Positions 7,930-17,616 of a stretch of DNA of 64,000 bases are shown here, piece by piece (position 1 is the first letter of the stretch; each line of letters begins with the position of its first letter). Where the stretch lies: contig NZ_BAAADV010000002.1 in NCBI RefSeq assembly GCF_039522665.1, positions 1-64,000 of the forward strand. The letters are read 5' to 3'. The position numbers and the translations under genes are program-made. Under the pieces are notes generated by a model that saw nothing but the letters and a program-made list of their open reading frames with translations, searched no databases and was not told the origin of the DNA. Origin of the DNA: Natronoarchaeum mannanilyticum. Its GTDB lineage: Archaea > Halobacteriota > Halobacteria > Halobacteriales > Natronoarchaeaceae.

Positions 7930-8238
7930 TTAGTCCTCGAGGACGATCTCGATGCTGACGTCGTTGGGGACCTGGATCCGCATGAGCTGGCGCAGCGCGC
8001 GCTCGTCGGCGTCCAGATCGATCAGGCGCTTGTGGACGCGCATCTCCCAGTGCTCCCAGGTGGCCGTCCCCTCGCCGTCAGGGGACTTGCGCGCGGGAAC
8101 TTCCAGGGTCTTGGTTGGGAGCGGGATCGGGCCCGACAGCGCGACGCCGGTCTTGTCCGCGATCTCGCGGACGTCGTCGGTGATGTCGTCGAGATCCTCG
8201 GGGTTGGTGCCCGCGAGGCGGACGCGTGCCTGCTGCAT
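7930..8238 (-). CDS. rpsJ: 30S ribosomal protein uS10
   Basis: A 102-residue uS10 starting [19 protein letters not shown]. It contains the conserved SGPIPLPTK loop (about 35-43) and the [10 protein letters not shown] segment typical of archaeal S10. It belongs to the head of the small ribosomal subunit. It begins one base after the EF-1alpha stop, the tuf-rpsJ order being conserved in archaea. Length is normal. Confidence 0.97.
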   Translation of the reverse strand: MQQARVRLAGTNPEDLDDITDDVREIADKTGVALSGPIPLPTKTLEVPARKSPDGEGTATWEHWEMRVHKRLIDLDADERALRQLMRIQVPNDVSIEIVLED

Positions 8239-8239
8239 C

Positions 8240-9505
8240 TTAGCTCTCGTTGACGCTCAGCACCTTGCCGGCCGCGATGGTCTGGCCCATGTCGCGGATG
8301 GCGAAGGAGCCGAGCTCCGGAATCTCGGAGGACGGCTCGATGCTGAGGGGTTTTTGCGGACGCACGGTGACGACCGCGGCGTCGCCCGACTGGATGAAGT
8401 CGGGGTTCTCCTCGGCGACCTCGCCGGAGGAGGGGTCCATCTTCTTGTCGATGGACTCGATCGTACAGGCGACCTGTGCGGTGTGGGCGTGGAAGACCGG
8501 CGTGTAACCGGACGTGATCACGCTGGGGTGCTGCATGACGACGATCTGGGCCTGGAACGTCTCGGCGACCGACGGCGGGTCGTCGGCGGGGCCACAGACG
8601 TCGCCGCGGCGGATGTCGTCCTTGCCGATGCCGCGGACGTTGAATCCGACGTTGTCACCGGGCTCGGCCTTGGGCACCTCTTCGTGGTGCATCTCGACCG
8701 TCTTGACCTCGCCGCCCACGTCGCTGGGCTGGAACGAGACGTTGTCGCCGGTGTTCAGGATGCCGGTCTCGACGCGGCCGACCGGGACCGTACCGATGCC
8801 GGAGATCGTGTAGACGTCCTGGATCGGGAGTCGGAGCGGCGCATCCGTCGGCGGCTCCGGGGGCTTGAGGCCGTTGAGGGCCTCGAGCAGGATCTCGCCG
8901 TCGTACCAGGGCGTGTTGTCGGACTCCTCGGCGATGTTGTCGCCCTCGAAGGCCGAGATCGGGATGAAGGACGCGTCGTCGGTGTTGAACTGAACCTGCT
9001 TGAACAGGTCCTCGACCTCGGAGACGACCTGCTTGTAGTCGGACTCGTTGTAGTCGACGAGGTCCATCTTGTTGACGCCGACGATCAGCTCGTCGATGCC
9101 GAGGGTGCGGGCCAGGAACACGTGCTCCTGGGTCTGGGGCGCGACACCGTCGTCTGCCGCGACGACGAGGACGGCGTTGTCGGCCTGGGACGCGCCCGTG
9201 ATCATGTTCTTCACGAAGTCGCGGTGGCCGGGACAGTCGACGATGGTGAAGTCGTACGTGTCCGTGCTGAACTCCTGGTGGGCGATGTCGATGGTGACAC
9301 CGCGCTCTCGCTCCTCGGCCAGGTTGTCCATGACGTAGGCGAACTCGAAGCCGCCCTTGCCCTTCTCCTCGGCTTCTTCCTTGTGCTGTTCGATGACGTG
9401 CTCGGGGACCGATCCTGTCTCGTACAGGAGTCGCCCGACCAGCGTGCTCTTACCGTGGTCCACGTGGCCGATAATGGCCAGATTCTGGTGTTGTTCGTCG
9501 CTCAT
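8240..9505 (-). CDS. tuf: translation elongation factor EF-1alpha
   Basis: 421 residues from the ATG at 9505 ([20 protein letters not shown]). G motifs are GHVDHGKS (P-loop), DCPGHRDF (G3) and NKMD (G4), followed by the two beta-barrel domains. It delivers aminoacyl-tRNA to the ribosome as a GTP complex. The frame can be extended upstream to 9862, but that part has no family similarity and lies in a hairpin-rich non-coding region. It is co-transcribed with rpsJ. A TTTTAA element at about 9553-9562 is a plausible TATA box. Confidence 0.97.
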   Translation of the reverse strand: MSDEQHQNLAIIGHVDHGKSTLVGRLLYETGSVPEHVIEQHKEEAEEKGKGGFEFAYVMDNLAEERERGVTIDIAHQEFSTDTYDFTIVDCPGHRDFVKNMITGASQADNAVLVVAADDGVAPQTQEHVFLARTLGIDELIVGVNKMDLVDYNESDYKQVVSEVEDLFKQVQFNTDDASFIPISAFEGDNIAEESDNTPWYDGEILLEALNGLKPPEPPTDAPLRLPIQDVYTISGIGTVPVGRVETGILNTGDNVSFQPSDVGGEVKTVEMHHEEVPKAEPGDNVGFNVRGIGKDDIRRGDVCGPADDPPSVAETFQAQIVVMQHPSVITSGYTPVFHAHTAQVACTIESIDKKMDPSSGEVAEENPDFIQSGDAAVVTVRPQKPLSIEPSSEIPELGSFAIRDMGQTIAAGKVLSVNES

Positions 9506-10013
9506 TGGTATCTCACGCGCAGAGGCGCTATATCCGTCTCTTTGCCGCGAGGCGGTTAAAACCATTTCGATACGGCACTCACCCGATCTCCGCGCCTTCT
9601 TGCGGTTTGTGTGTCTTTCACACGACCGAGGGGAGTTCGGTGGTACCGCAACGATGTTGAGATCGGTAAACGGCCAACTGATTTCGCCGTCGCGGTTGCG
9701 GTGGCGCGCTGTCGAGTCCTCGTGACGAGACAGCGCCGCGCGAGGGATGAGTAGCGCAGGCGCACCGCGCCGAGCAACGCAATCGGCTGGGGAGGACGAG
9801 GCTGCTGTTCGGGCGGAATGAAAGGGGCCGTCGCGCTCGACCCGGTGAGGCGAATCAAGCACTGGACCGAGCGAAGCGAGGGAAGCGCGCAGCGAGCCGC
9901 AACCGGTCGAGCGCGACGGGGGCTTTCAGGAAGCCGTGAGCAGTTGAGGCTGTCGCTCCGGAGAACGCGATTACTCCCTTACCACCGAAAGAAATGACGA
10001 CCGAACGAGAACT
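9506..10013. other. 508-base gap upstream of EF-1alpha
   Basis: It contains the probable tuf promoter near 9553-9562 and a long inverted repeat at 9819-9928. I found no supported protein gene: the overlapping minus-strand frames start in the hairpin region and match nothing. Confidence 0.5.
9819..9928. repeat. long imperfect inverted repeat (hairpin element)
   Basis: The arm TGAAAGGGGCCGTCGCGCTC at 9819-9838 and beyond is mirrored by GAGCGCGACGGGGGCTTTCA, which ends at 9928. The pairing covers about 27 bases with a central GGG/CCC mismatch, and the 55-base loop contains GAGCGAAGCGAG, itself palindromic. Similar GC-rich hairpins recur in haloarchaeal intergenic DNA. It may be a dispersed repeat, a terminator or a structured RNA. 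Confidence 0.5.
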
Positions 10014-10970
10014 TTACTCTAGCGGCGGAAGCCGCCCCACGTCAGCCAGCACCGCCGACGCCGTTTCCGGCCCACCGGCGCCCCGCCCGCTGACGTTGAG
10101 CTGGCCAGCGTGTTCGGTCTCCAGTTGAACGATGTTGCGCGTCCCGGTGACCGACAGCGCGCCGTTCTGGGGCACCAGCCGCGGCCCCACGGTGACGCCG
10201 TCGGGCGTCGCCTCGCCGATCAGGCGCACCGTCCGGTTGTCCTCGCTGGCCAGATCCAGCGCGGTGCCGGGGATCTCCTCGATCCCTTCGACGTCGGCGT
10301 CCTCCAGGGAGTACACCCGCTCGCCCTGCGAGAGCACGTTCGAGAGGATCACGCACTTCAGCGCGGCGTCGGTGCCGTCGACGTCGAACGTCGGGTCGGC
10401 CTCCGCGACGCCCAGGTCCTGAGCCTCCGCGAGGACGTGCTCGTAGTCCAGCCCCTCGGCGGCCATCCGCGAGAGGATGAAGTTCGCCGTCCCGTTGAGA
10501 ACGCCGCGCGCGGCGGTGATCTGGCCGGCGCCGAAGTCCGAGATCGTCGAGAGCACCGGGATGGCGCCGCCGACGGTCGCCTCGAACAGCACCTCGCCCG
10601 CGCTATCGTCGGCGAGGTCCATCACGTCGCCGTAGCGCTCGGCGACGGGGCCCTTGTTCGCCAGCACGACGTGGCGGTCCCGCTCCAGCGCGGTCTCGAC
10701 GTGGCCGAAGCCGGGCTGGGCGTCGCCGAGCGTCGTCGGCGTCGCCTCGACGAGCGCGTCGTAGTCCGCGTCGAGCGCGTCGTCCGGATCGGCCGCCCCG
10801 ACCGCGCCCTCCGCGGACTTCCGGTCGAGCGCCGCGGCGACGTCGACGCCGCCGTCGTCGACGACCGCACTGCTCGAATCGGCCAGCGCGACGACCTCGT
10901 GGCCGTACTCGCCGGCCAGCTCGGCGACGGAACTCCCGACCGCGCCGGAGCCGAGGATCGCGAGCTTCAT
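10014..10970 (-). CDS. hom: homoserine dehydrogenase
   Basis: 318 residues. The N-terminal Rossmann fold has GSGAVGSS (residues 7-14). The catalytic half has the NKGPVA segment (about 110-115), GGAIPVLSTI and LNGTANFILSRM (about 158-169), all signatures of homoserine dehydrogenase. It reduces aspartate semialdehyde to homoserine with NAD(P)H, on the path to threonine and methionine. It lacks a C-terminal ACT domain; that function is supplied by the separate ACT gene, which overlaps it by four bases upstream. Confidence 0.92.
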   Translation of the reverse strand: MKLAILGSGAVGSSVAELAGEYGHEVVALADSSSAVVDDGGVDVAAALDRKSAEGAVGAADPDDALDADYDALVEATPTTLGDAQPGFGHVETALERDRHVVLANKGPVAERYGDVMDLADDSAGEVLFEATVGGAIPVLSTISDFGAGQITAARGVLNGTANFILSRMAAEGLDYEHVLAEAQDLGVAEADPTFDVDGTDAALKCVILSNVLSQGERVYSLEDADVEGIEEIPGTALDLASEDNRTVRLIGEATPDGVTVGPRLVPQNGALSVTGTRNIVQLETEHAGQLNVSGRGAGGPETASAVLADVGRLPPLE

Positions 10971-11533
10971 CGGGATCCCTCCGCGGGGAGCTGGGGTTCG
11001 ATCACGCGAATGTCCTTGTCCCCGGCGATCTCGCGGATCGTCCCGAGCACCTGGTCGGCCCGGTCGGCCTCGGTGGCCAGCCGCACGCGGGCGCTGGAGA
11101 CTTCCTCGGTCCCTTCGGGCGCCGACAGCGAGACGTCGACGACCGACGCCTGCGAGCAGCGCTGGAACCGCTGGAGGCTATCCGAGAGGTCCGTGTCGAT
11201 CAGGTGGCCCACCAGAATCACCGTCAGCTCCTCGCTGTAGCGCTCCGCGCCGGCCTGGATCACGTTGATCCCGGCGTCCCGCAGCGCCTCGACGATGTCG
11301 TCGAACCGATCCGGCGGCGACTCGATGTCGACCTCGACGGGGATGTGGCCTCGCGGCGTGAGGTTCCCGCGCTCGTGGAAGATCGACAGCAGGTTGCCGC
11401 CCCGATCCGCGATCGGCTGCAACGCGTTGAGCAGTTCGCCCGGCTCGTCGACGAGTTCGAGCCGGATCGTGTACGCTTGCAGGTCCTCGCCGCCGTCGGT
11501 CGTGGGCGCGTCCTGGTCTTCTTCGTCGCTCAT
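10967..11533 (-). CDS. ACT-domain amino-acid-binding regulatory protein
   Basis: 188 residues with an ACT domain at about 17-90 (RLELVDEPGELLNALQPIAD, then GGNLLSIFHERG) and a second, weaker ACT-like half at about 95-180. ACT domains bind amino acids and regulate biosynthetic enzymes. The gene overlaps hom by four bases, so it most likely forms a detached allosteric subunit giving feedback control of homoserine dehydrogenase. That pairing is inferred from the operon arrangement. Confidence 0.85.
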   Translation of the reverse strand: MSDEEDQDAPTTDGGEDLQAYTIRLELVDEPGELLNALQPIADRGGNLLSIFHERGNLTPRGHIPVEVDIESPPDRFDDIVEALRDAGINVIQAGAERYSEELTVILVGHLIDTDLSDSLQRFQRCSQASVVDVSLSAPEGTEEVSSARVRLATEADRADQVLGTIREIAGDKDIRVIEPQLPAEGSR

Positions 11534-11656
11534 GCGCGCCCGAACACCTCCGACGGCCGTACGGCGTCCGTGGTCATACCCATCCCTGACGGGCAGGAGG
11601 TATATGAATTCGGTTATCTGGTCGAAGGGAGTCGCGCCACCGTGCCGGCTGAATCC

Positions 11657-12778
11657 TCAGTCGTCGCTCTCGACAGCAGATTCCACGGCGTCCTCCTCCT
11701 CGACCGCGCCGCCGTCGCTCGCCACGCTGTCGACGCTGACGCCCTCCCAGTCCTGATCGGCGTGGAACCCCTCGCGCTCCTTGGCGCTGGCGGCGACCCG
11801 GACGAACTCGGCGTTCTCGCGAGCCGCGGGGATCGTGTGCCCGCCGCAGTAGGAAAGCCCCGACCGGATGCCCGCGCAGAACTCCTCGACGACGCCGGCG
11901 ACCGGCCCCTTGTACGGCGTCAGCGACTCGACGCCCTCGTCGGCGTCGACGTTCTCCTCCTTGTCGTCGCGCTCCTCGGCGGCGGCGGTCGTCGCCATCC
12001 CGCGGGCGCGCTTGTACCGATCCCCGTCGACCTCGACCGTCGCGCCGGGCGCCTCCGCGGTCCCGGCGAACAGGCTGCCCAGCATCACGGTGTCGGCGCC
12101 GGCCATCAGCGCCTTCACCGCGTCGCCCGATGTCCGAATCCCGCCGTCCGCGCAGATCGTCACGCCCGCCTCCTCGGCGGCGTCGGCGCAGTCGTCGACT
12201 GCCGTCAGCTGCGGGACGCCCGCGCCCGCGACCTTTCGGGTGGTGCAATGGGACCCCGGCCCGATGCCGACCTTCACGCAGTCTGCGCCGGCGGCCGCGA
12301 GATCCTCGACGCCCGCGGGCGTCGCGACGTTGCCCGCGACCAGATCGGTGTCCGGAAACTCCTCGGCGAGCGCCGCGACGGCGTCGATCGCCCGTTCCAT
12401 GTGCCCGTGCGCGACGTCGACGACCAGCGCGTCGACGCCGGCCTCGACGAGCCCGGCACCGCGGTCGACGTAGTCCTCGTCGATGCCGACCGCGGCGCCG
12501 ACCTGCTCGCCTTCTTCCACCACGCGCTCGACCTGCGCGGCCTGCTCGTCGGGGTCGAGAAAGCGGTGCAGGACGCCGATGCCGCCGGCGCGGGACAGTT
12601 CGATCGCCAGTTCGGCCTCCGTGACGGTGTCCATGGCCGCCGAGACGAGCGGATTCTCCAACCGGACGTTCGGCGTCAGCGTCGTCGAGAGATCGACGTC
12701 GTCGCGACTGTCGACCGCGGACCGCTTCGGCACGAGGAGGACGTCCCCGTAGCTCAGACCGGTGCGTACGTCGTTCAT
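11657..12778 (-). CDS. IMP dehydrogenase / GMP reductase family enzyme without CBS domains
   Basis: 373 residues forming a single (beta/alpha)8 barrel. The catalytic loop [12 protein letters not shown] has Cys178. A phosphate-binding [12 protein letters not shown] (about 221) and a flap with TPYKGPV then follow. There is no CBS pair, although canonical IMPDHs (~490 residues) have one inserted after the first ~100 residues. The Arg-Tyr dyad that activates water in IMPDH flaps is not evident, so IMP oxidation versus GMP reduction cannot be decided by reading. The C-terminus is a Glu/Asp/Ser-rich tail. It acts in guanine nucleotide interconversion. Confidence 0.85.
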   Translation of the reverse strand: MNDVRTGLSYGDVLLVPKRSAVDSRDDVDLSTTLTPNVRLENPLVSAAMDTVTEAELAIELSRAGGIGVLHRFLDPDEQAAQVERVVEEGEQVGAAVGIDEDYVDRGAGLVEAGVDALVVDVAHGHMERAIDAVAALAEEFPDTDLVAGNVATPAGVEDLAAAGADCVKVGIGPGSHCTTRKVAGAGVPQLTAVDDCADAAEEAGVTICADGGIRTSGDAVKALMAGADTVMLGSLFAGTAEAPGATVEVDGDRYKRARGMATTAAAEERDDKEENVDADEGVESLTPYKGPVAGVVEEFCAGIRSGLSYCGGHTIPAARENAEFVRVAASAKEREGFHADQDWEGVSVDSVASDGGAVEEEDAVESAVESDD

Positions 12779-12933
12779 AACCCCTCTCGGGTCAGGGACG
12801 CGCGGGGAAAAGACTCACGGTCGCTATCGTCCGGCGCGCGGCGACGCCGCGCGGCATCGAGCGACGACCGCGCCGCTCCGCGGCGGCGAGAAAGCGGAGA
12901 GAAAGAACCGCAAAAACGGGGAACGCCCCGTCG

Positions 12934-15123
12934 TTAGATGTAGTCGATCGCTTCGGGGAGTTCGAGCTTCATCCCCTTGCGCTCCCGGATCTCCATGATC
13001 TGGTCGCGCTGGAGGTTGTCGGCCATGACCTGGAAGCCGGCGTTCTCCGTGTTCCAGGAGGCTCGCCCCTCGGTGGCCGAGCGGATGTCGCTCGCGAACC
13101 CGATCATCTCCTCGACGGGCGCGACGCCCTCGACGACCATCAGGTCGCCTTCCTGGTACATGTCGTCGACGCGGCCGCGCCGCCCCTGAATCTCGCCGGA
13201 CGCCGAGCCCATGTAGTCGTTGGGCACGTCGATCCGGACGTCCTGGATCGGCTCGAGCAGCTTGATGTCGGCGTCGATCAGCGCGTTGTGGACCGCGTTG
13301 CGGACCGCGGGGATCACCTGCGCGGGACCGCGGTGGATGGTGTCCTCGTGGAGCTTGGCGTCGTGGAGGCGCAGCAGCGTCCCCTGGACCGGCTCGGCGG
13401 CCAGCGGGCCGTCGTCGAGCGCGTCCTCGAGGCCCTCGATGACCAGCTCCATCGTCTCGTTGAGGTGCTGGATACCCTTCGTGTCGTCGATCAGCACGTT
13501 CGTGCCGTGGATGTGCTCGACGTTCTGGGAGGTGTCCTTGTCCATGCCGGCGTCCTGGAGCACTTCGCGGCGCTCCTGCTCGGGCATGTCCATCGACGCC
13601 TCGCCCATCTTGATCGTCTCGACCAGCTCCTCGCTGAGCGGGTGGACCGTGATGTAGAAGCGGTTGTGGCGGTTCGGCGAGATGCCCTCGACCTCGCGCG
13701 ATTCGGTCTGGGGCGCCTCGCGGAACACGACGATCGGCTCGCCGGTGTTGATCGGGATGCCCTGGTTGCGCTCGATGCGCTGGCCGATCACTTCGAGGTG
13801 GAGCTCGCCCTGCCCGGAGATCAGGTGCTCGCCGGTGTCCTCGTTGATCTCGATCTGGATCGTCGGGTCCTCCTTGGAGACCTGTCGGAGCGTCTCGATG
13901 AGCTTCGGCAGGTCGTCCATGTTCTTGGCCTCGACGGCTTTCGTGATGACGGGCTCCGAGATGTGCTCGATCGACTCGAACGGCGTCATCTCGACGCTCG
14001 ATACGGTGGAGCCGGCGATGGCGTCCTTCAGCCCGGTGACGGCGGCGATGTTACCGGCCGGGACGCGATCCACTTCCTCGCGCTCCCCGCCCATGTAGAT
14101 ACCGACGCTCTGGACGCGGTTTTTGCCCGCGGTCCCCGAGACGTACAGCTCCTGGCCCTTCTCCAGCGTACCGGAGAAGACGCGACCCGCTGCGATCTCG
14201 CCGGCGTGGGGGTCGACGCCGATGTCGGTGACCATCAGGACGACCTCGCCGTCCTCGTCGACCAGCCGCATCGTGTCGGCCAGCTCGGAGTCCTCGTCGC
14301 CGCGCCAGATGCGCGGGATACGACGGGGCTGGGCGTCGACGGGGTTCGGGAAGTGCTCGCAGACCATGTCGAGCACGACGTCCGACAGCGGCGTGCGCTC
14401 GTGGAGCTCCTGGCGCTTGTCGGCGCGCTCGAGCTCCATGATCTCGCCGAAGTCCATCCCGGTGCGCTGCATCGACGGGAACGAGACGCCCCACTTGTAC
14501 AGGGCCGACCCGAAGCCGACGGTGCCGCCCTCGACGGAGACGGTCCAGTCGTCGTCGATGTCTTCCATCTCCTCGGTCATGCCGCGGATCAGCTCGTTGA
14601 CCTCGCGGATCACCGAGAGCAGGCGCTCCTGCATCTCCTCGGGGCCCTCCTGGAGCTCCGAGATGAGGCGGTCGACCTTGTTGATGAACAGGGTCGGCTT
14701 GACGCCCTCGCGGAGCGCCTGGCGCAGCACCGTCTCCGTCTGGGGCATGGCGCCCTCGACGGCGTCCACCACGACGAGCGCGCCGTCGACGGCGCGCATC
14801 GCTCGGGTGACGTCCCCGCCGAAGTCGACGTGGCCCGGCGTGTCGATGAGGTTGATGAGGTAGTCGGTGTCCTCGTACTCGTGGGTCATCGAGACGTTGG
14901 CCGCGTCGATCGTGATGCCACGCTCCTGCTCGTCCTCTTCCGTGTCCATCGCGAGCTGCTCGCCCGCGGTGTCGTCGGAGATCATCCCTGCACCGGCGAG
15001 CAGGTTGTCGGTCAGTGTCGTCTTGCCGTGGTCGACGTGTGCGGCGATGGCGATGTTCCGGATCTGCTCCGGCTCGTCCATCAGTCGCTCGCACTGTTCG
15101 ACGATCTTCTTTCGTCTACCCAT
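12934..15123 (-). CDS. fusA: translation elongation factor EF-2
   Basis: 729 residues, the normal archaeal EF-2 length. G motifs are [10 protein letters not shown] (about 27-36), [10 protein letters not shown] (G3) and NKVDR (G4). Domain IV contains [20 protein letters not shown] (about residue 590), the loop whose histidine becomes diphthamide. EF-2 drives GTP-dependent translocation on the ribosome. Its usual partners rps7 and rps12 lie upstream, but a plus-strand gene (15378-16184) separates them, so it has its own promoter here. Confidence 0.98.
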   Translation of the reverse strand: MGRRKKIVEQCERLMDEPEQIRNIAIAAHVDHGKTTLTDNLLAGAGMISDDTAGEQLAMDTEEDEQERGITIDAANVSMTHEYEDTDYLINLIDTPGHVDFGGDVTRAMRAVDGALVVVDAVEGAMPQTETVLRQALREGVKPTLFINKVDRLISELQEGPEEMQERLLSVIREVNELIRGMTEEMEDIDDDWTVSVEGGTVGFGSALYKWGVSFPSMQRTGMDFGEIMELERADKRQELHERTPLSDVVLDMVCEHFPNPVDAQPRRIPRIWRGDEDSELADTMRLVDEDGEVVLMVTDIGVDPHAGEIAAGRVFSGTLEKGQELYVSGTAGKNRVQSVGIYMGGEREEVDRVPAGNIAAVTGLKDAIAGSTVSSVEMTPFESIEHISEPVITKAVEAKNMDDLPKLIETLRQVSKEDPTIQIEINEDTGEHLISGQGELHLEVIGQRIERNQGIPINTGEPIVVFREAPQTESREVEGISPNRHNRFYITVHPLSEELVETIKMGEASMDMPEQERREVLQDAGMDKDTSQNVEHIHGTNVLIDDTKGIQHLNETMELVIEGLEDALDDGPLAAEPVQGTLLRLHDAKLHEDTIHRGPAQVIPAVRNAVHNALIDADIKLLEPIQDVRIDVPNDYMGSASGEIQGRRGRVDDMYQEGDLMVVEGVAPVEEMIGFASDIRSATEGRASWNTENAGFQVMADNLQRDQIMEIRERKGMKLELPEAIDYI

Positions 15124-15377
15124 TACCGTGTCCTATCGCAAGCGGGGTCAAAAGGGTGCTGTTTCGCGATTGCCGCGCGTGTGAAGGGCTGACGAAGCTA
15201 ATCGTACTGAAAGGAACGAACGGGGAGCCGCGATCCGCACTTCCGAGGACCGCGGCGAACGGAGCGAAACCCCCGCGTTTCGCGATCGCGTCGACGCCGC
15301 CGTTCGGCGAGCTGACCTCGTGACGCCGCGCCACGGACGCAAGAGTAATACTCCCCGAAACCTTGCTAGAAGTAGTC

Positions 15378-16184
15378 ATGGAACTGCACGTTCAGGGCCC
15401 CGGCCCGGCCGCACCGTTTCTCAGCGCCCGGGACCTGTTCGAGACCGAGCACGACCTGGAACTGCCGGTGACCGTCCGGATCAGGGAAAACCCCGACGAG
15501 CGCACCTGGACCGGGCACGACGACGACGGCCACGTGCTGAACATCTCGCGACAGGCCGCGACCAGCGCGATGGCCCGCGAGCTCGCGGTCCACGAGTTCG
15601 CCCACATGCTGCGCAACGAGGAGGAACACCCCTCGCACGTCCAGTCGACCGAGGAGGCGCTGTTCCTCGCGCTCGCCGGCGAGAGCGTCGAGCGCAGCAC
15701 GCTCACCCAGTGCTACCAGATCGCCAACCACATGAAAGACATTTACGCCGACGACATCACGCTCGCGCTGGGTCCGACCGACAAGCTGGTCGCCTTCTTC
15801 GAGTCGACGCTCGCGTCCGCGCTGTCGGACCGGCCGGACGACTCGGGCGACGGGGCGGCGTGGGGGTTGTTCGGCGGTCAGGCTCCGGACGCCGCTCCGG
15901 ATTCTGATTCCCGACGGCTCACGGCCGCGACGGATCCGGAGATCACGGCGGTCAACGCCGCCTTCGCGCTCGCGATGGTCGAGCGCCACGAGCTGGTCGA
16001 CGCCGACCATCGGCTCTACGACCTCGCGCACGCGGCCGCCCGGGACGCGCCCGCGATCGATTCCGAGGCGTTCAAGCGGCGGTTCAGGAACCTACAGCGC
16101 AATCCCGACCCCAGCGACTACCGGAAGGAACTGGTCGACGCCACGCGAGCGTTCGCCGCGGGGAGCGGTCGGGCGGCCGACTGA
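15378..16184 (+). CDS. DUF5781-like haloarchaeal protein with HExxH-type motif
   Basis: 268 residues from ATG 15378. VHEFAHML at about residue 73, with a downstream Glu pair in STEEALFLALAGE, fits a zincin-like metal site (HExxH plus a later Glu), in a soluble protein with a helical C-terminal half. I recall this architecture as a conserved haloarchaeal family annotated DUF5781. Peptidase activity is possible but unproven. It is inserted on the opposite strand between rps7 and fusA, interrupting the usual operon. Confidence 0.75.
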   Translation: MELHVQGPGPAAPFLSARDLFETEHDLELPVTVRIRENPDERTWTGHDDDGHVLNISRQAATSAMARELAVHEFAHMLRNEEEHPSHVQSTEEALFLALAGESVERSTLTQCYQIANHMKDIYADDITLALGPTDKLVAFFESTLASALSDRPDDSGDGAAWGLFGGQAPDAAPDSDSRRLTAATDPEITAVNAAFALAMVERHELVDADHRLYDLAHAAARDAPAIDSEAFKRRFRNLQRNPDPSDYRKELVDATRAFAAGSGRAAD

Positions 16185-16294
16185 TCGGGGACGTCGGTCC
16201 AGCTGACCGGCGGGGACGCCGTTGCGGCGACGCCGAAACAATCGCTACGGCCGCGGCTGGTTGGACTGGCGAAACCGAGAGAAGAACGAAGAGA

Positions 16295-16909
16295 TTACCG
16301 CGCGGCGGCCGCGACGCGCTCTTTCTCTTCCTTCTGGCTGACGGCGTACGTGTTGACGTCGTCGTTGGCGGCGCCGATCAGCTGGCTCGCGAGCGCCTCC
16401 TCGACGTCGGTCGACGTCTTGAACGAGGACCCCTGGACGCCCTCGGCGATGAACTTCAGGGCCTGGTCGACGCGGCGCTGGGGCGCGACGTCGACGGCCT
16501 TGGGGACCGAGATGCCGCCGTACTTCAGGCGGACGGTCTCCTCGCGGGGCGCGGCGTTCTCGACGGCCTGGACGAGCACCTGGATCGGGTTCTCGTCGGT
16601 GCGCTCGTGGATGATATCGAACGCGTCACGCGTGATGTTCAGCGTCTTCTGCTTCTTGCCCGTGTTCTCATCGGTCTGCATCAAGCGGTTGATGAGTCGC
16701 TCGACGATGGAGATCTCGGACTTCTGGAACTGCTTGGACGCGTGTCGGCCCATCGTGTGGGCGACCGGCGTGATCGTGATGTAGCGCTCCGTGCTCGGGT
16801 CGCTGAACTGGATGCCGGTGACTTCCCACTCGCCGAACAGCTTGGCGACCGCGTCGTCGTCGTCGGTGCCCGCCGGCTTCTCCGGCTCGGGCTGGTCTTC
16901 TGCCGCCAT
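16295..16909 (-). CDS. rps7: 30S ribosomal protein uS7
   Basis: 204 residues. Conserved archaeal S7 segments include GRHASKQFQKSEISIVERLI (about 54-73), ITRDAFDIIHERT and KYGGISVPKAVDVAPQRR (about 130-147), which bind the 3' major domain of 16S rRNA. An acidic N-terminal extension of ~20 residues is typical for halophiles. It starts two bases after the rps12 stop, in the universal rps12-rps7 order. Confidence 0.97.
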   Translation of the reverse strand: MAAEDQPEPEKPAGTDDDDAVAKLFGEWEVTGIQFSDPSTERYITITPVAHTMGRHASKQFQKSEISIVERLINRLMQTDENTGKKQKTLNITRDAFDIIHERTDENPIQVLVQAVENAAPREETVRLKYGGISVPKAVDVAPQRRVDQALKFIAEGVQGSSFKTSTDVEEALASQLIGAANDDVNTYAVSQKEEKERVAAAAR

Positions 16910-16911
16910 CG

Positions 16912-17340
16912 TTATCTGACGGGTTTCTCCGCGTTCCCGCGGACGAGCTCGATCAGGCTGACGCCGTTGACCTTCTCGACTTTGTAGTTGACGCCCGAGA
17001 GGTCGCCCATCGCGCGGCCCTTCGCGCCGCCGATACCGGCGATGGTGACCTCGTCGTGCTCGTCGATGAAGGAGATGGCGCCGTCACCGGGACAGAACGC
17101 GGTGACCTGCTTGCCGTTCTTGATCAGCTGGACCCGGACGCACTTCCGGATCGCGGAGTTGGGCTGCTTCGCCTCGATGCCCACCTTCTCCAGGACGATA
17201 CCTCGACCCTGCGGAGCGCCCTCCAGGGGGTCGGACTGCTCGCCGAGACCGCGCTCGCGTCGCGCGTACTCCGAGTCGGACCACCGGTGACTCTGGCGGT
17301 CCTTCTTGAGCTTCCGCGCGGCGTATTTGCCGTTCGCCAT
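16912..17340 (-). CDS. rps12: 30S ribosomal protein uS12
   Basis: 142 residues from the ATG at 17340 ([20 protein letters not shown]). [15 protein letters not shown] (about 64-78) is the decoding-centre loop, followed by [11 protein letters not shown]. The open frame continues upstream to 17601, but the extra residues are unlike S12 and the true start is clear by family. S12 controls decoding accuracy. It leads the rps12-rps7 pair. Confidence 0.97.
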   Translation of the reverse strand: MANGKYAARKLKKDRQSHRWSDSEYARRERGLGEQSDPLEGAPQGRGIVLEKVGIEAKQPNSAIRKCVRVQLIKNGKQVTAFCPGDGAISFIDEHDEVTIAGIGGAKGRAMGDLSGVNYKVEKVNGVSLIELVRGNAEKPVR

Positions 17341-17616
17341 AGTACCAGCGTCTATCCGACGGAGCCACTTAAGCGTCCCCTTTTGAGATGCGGAGTTACG
17401 GCCATAGCGACCGTGAGGGGGTGCGATAAAGCGATCTGAGCGCGTTTCGCCGTTTCCTCGCGACCGTCGTAGCGCGCCGATACGGTGCTGTTCGTCGCGC
17501 AGCGGCGGCCGTTCGACGCCGTCGCCACCGCGGCTCCGGCCGGTCGATGCCGTCGCCACCGCGGCTCCGGCCGGTCGACGCCGCAGTCGCCGCGGCGTCA
17601 CGACCGAGAGCCTCGT

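Noticed and set aside
12130-15192. Long plus-strand frames over guaB and fusA
   Set aside because: Both are antisense to highly conserved enzymes and have only Arg/Asp/Val-rich composition.
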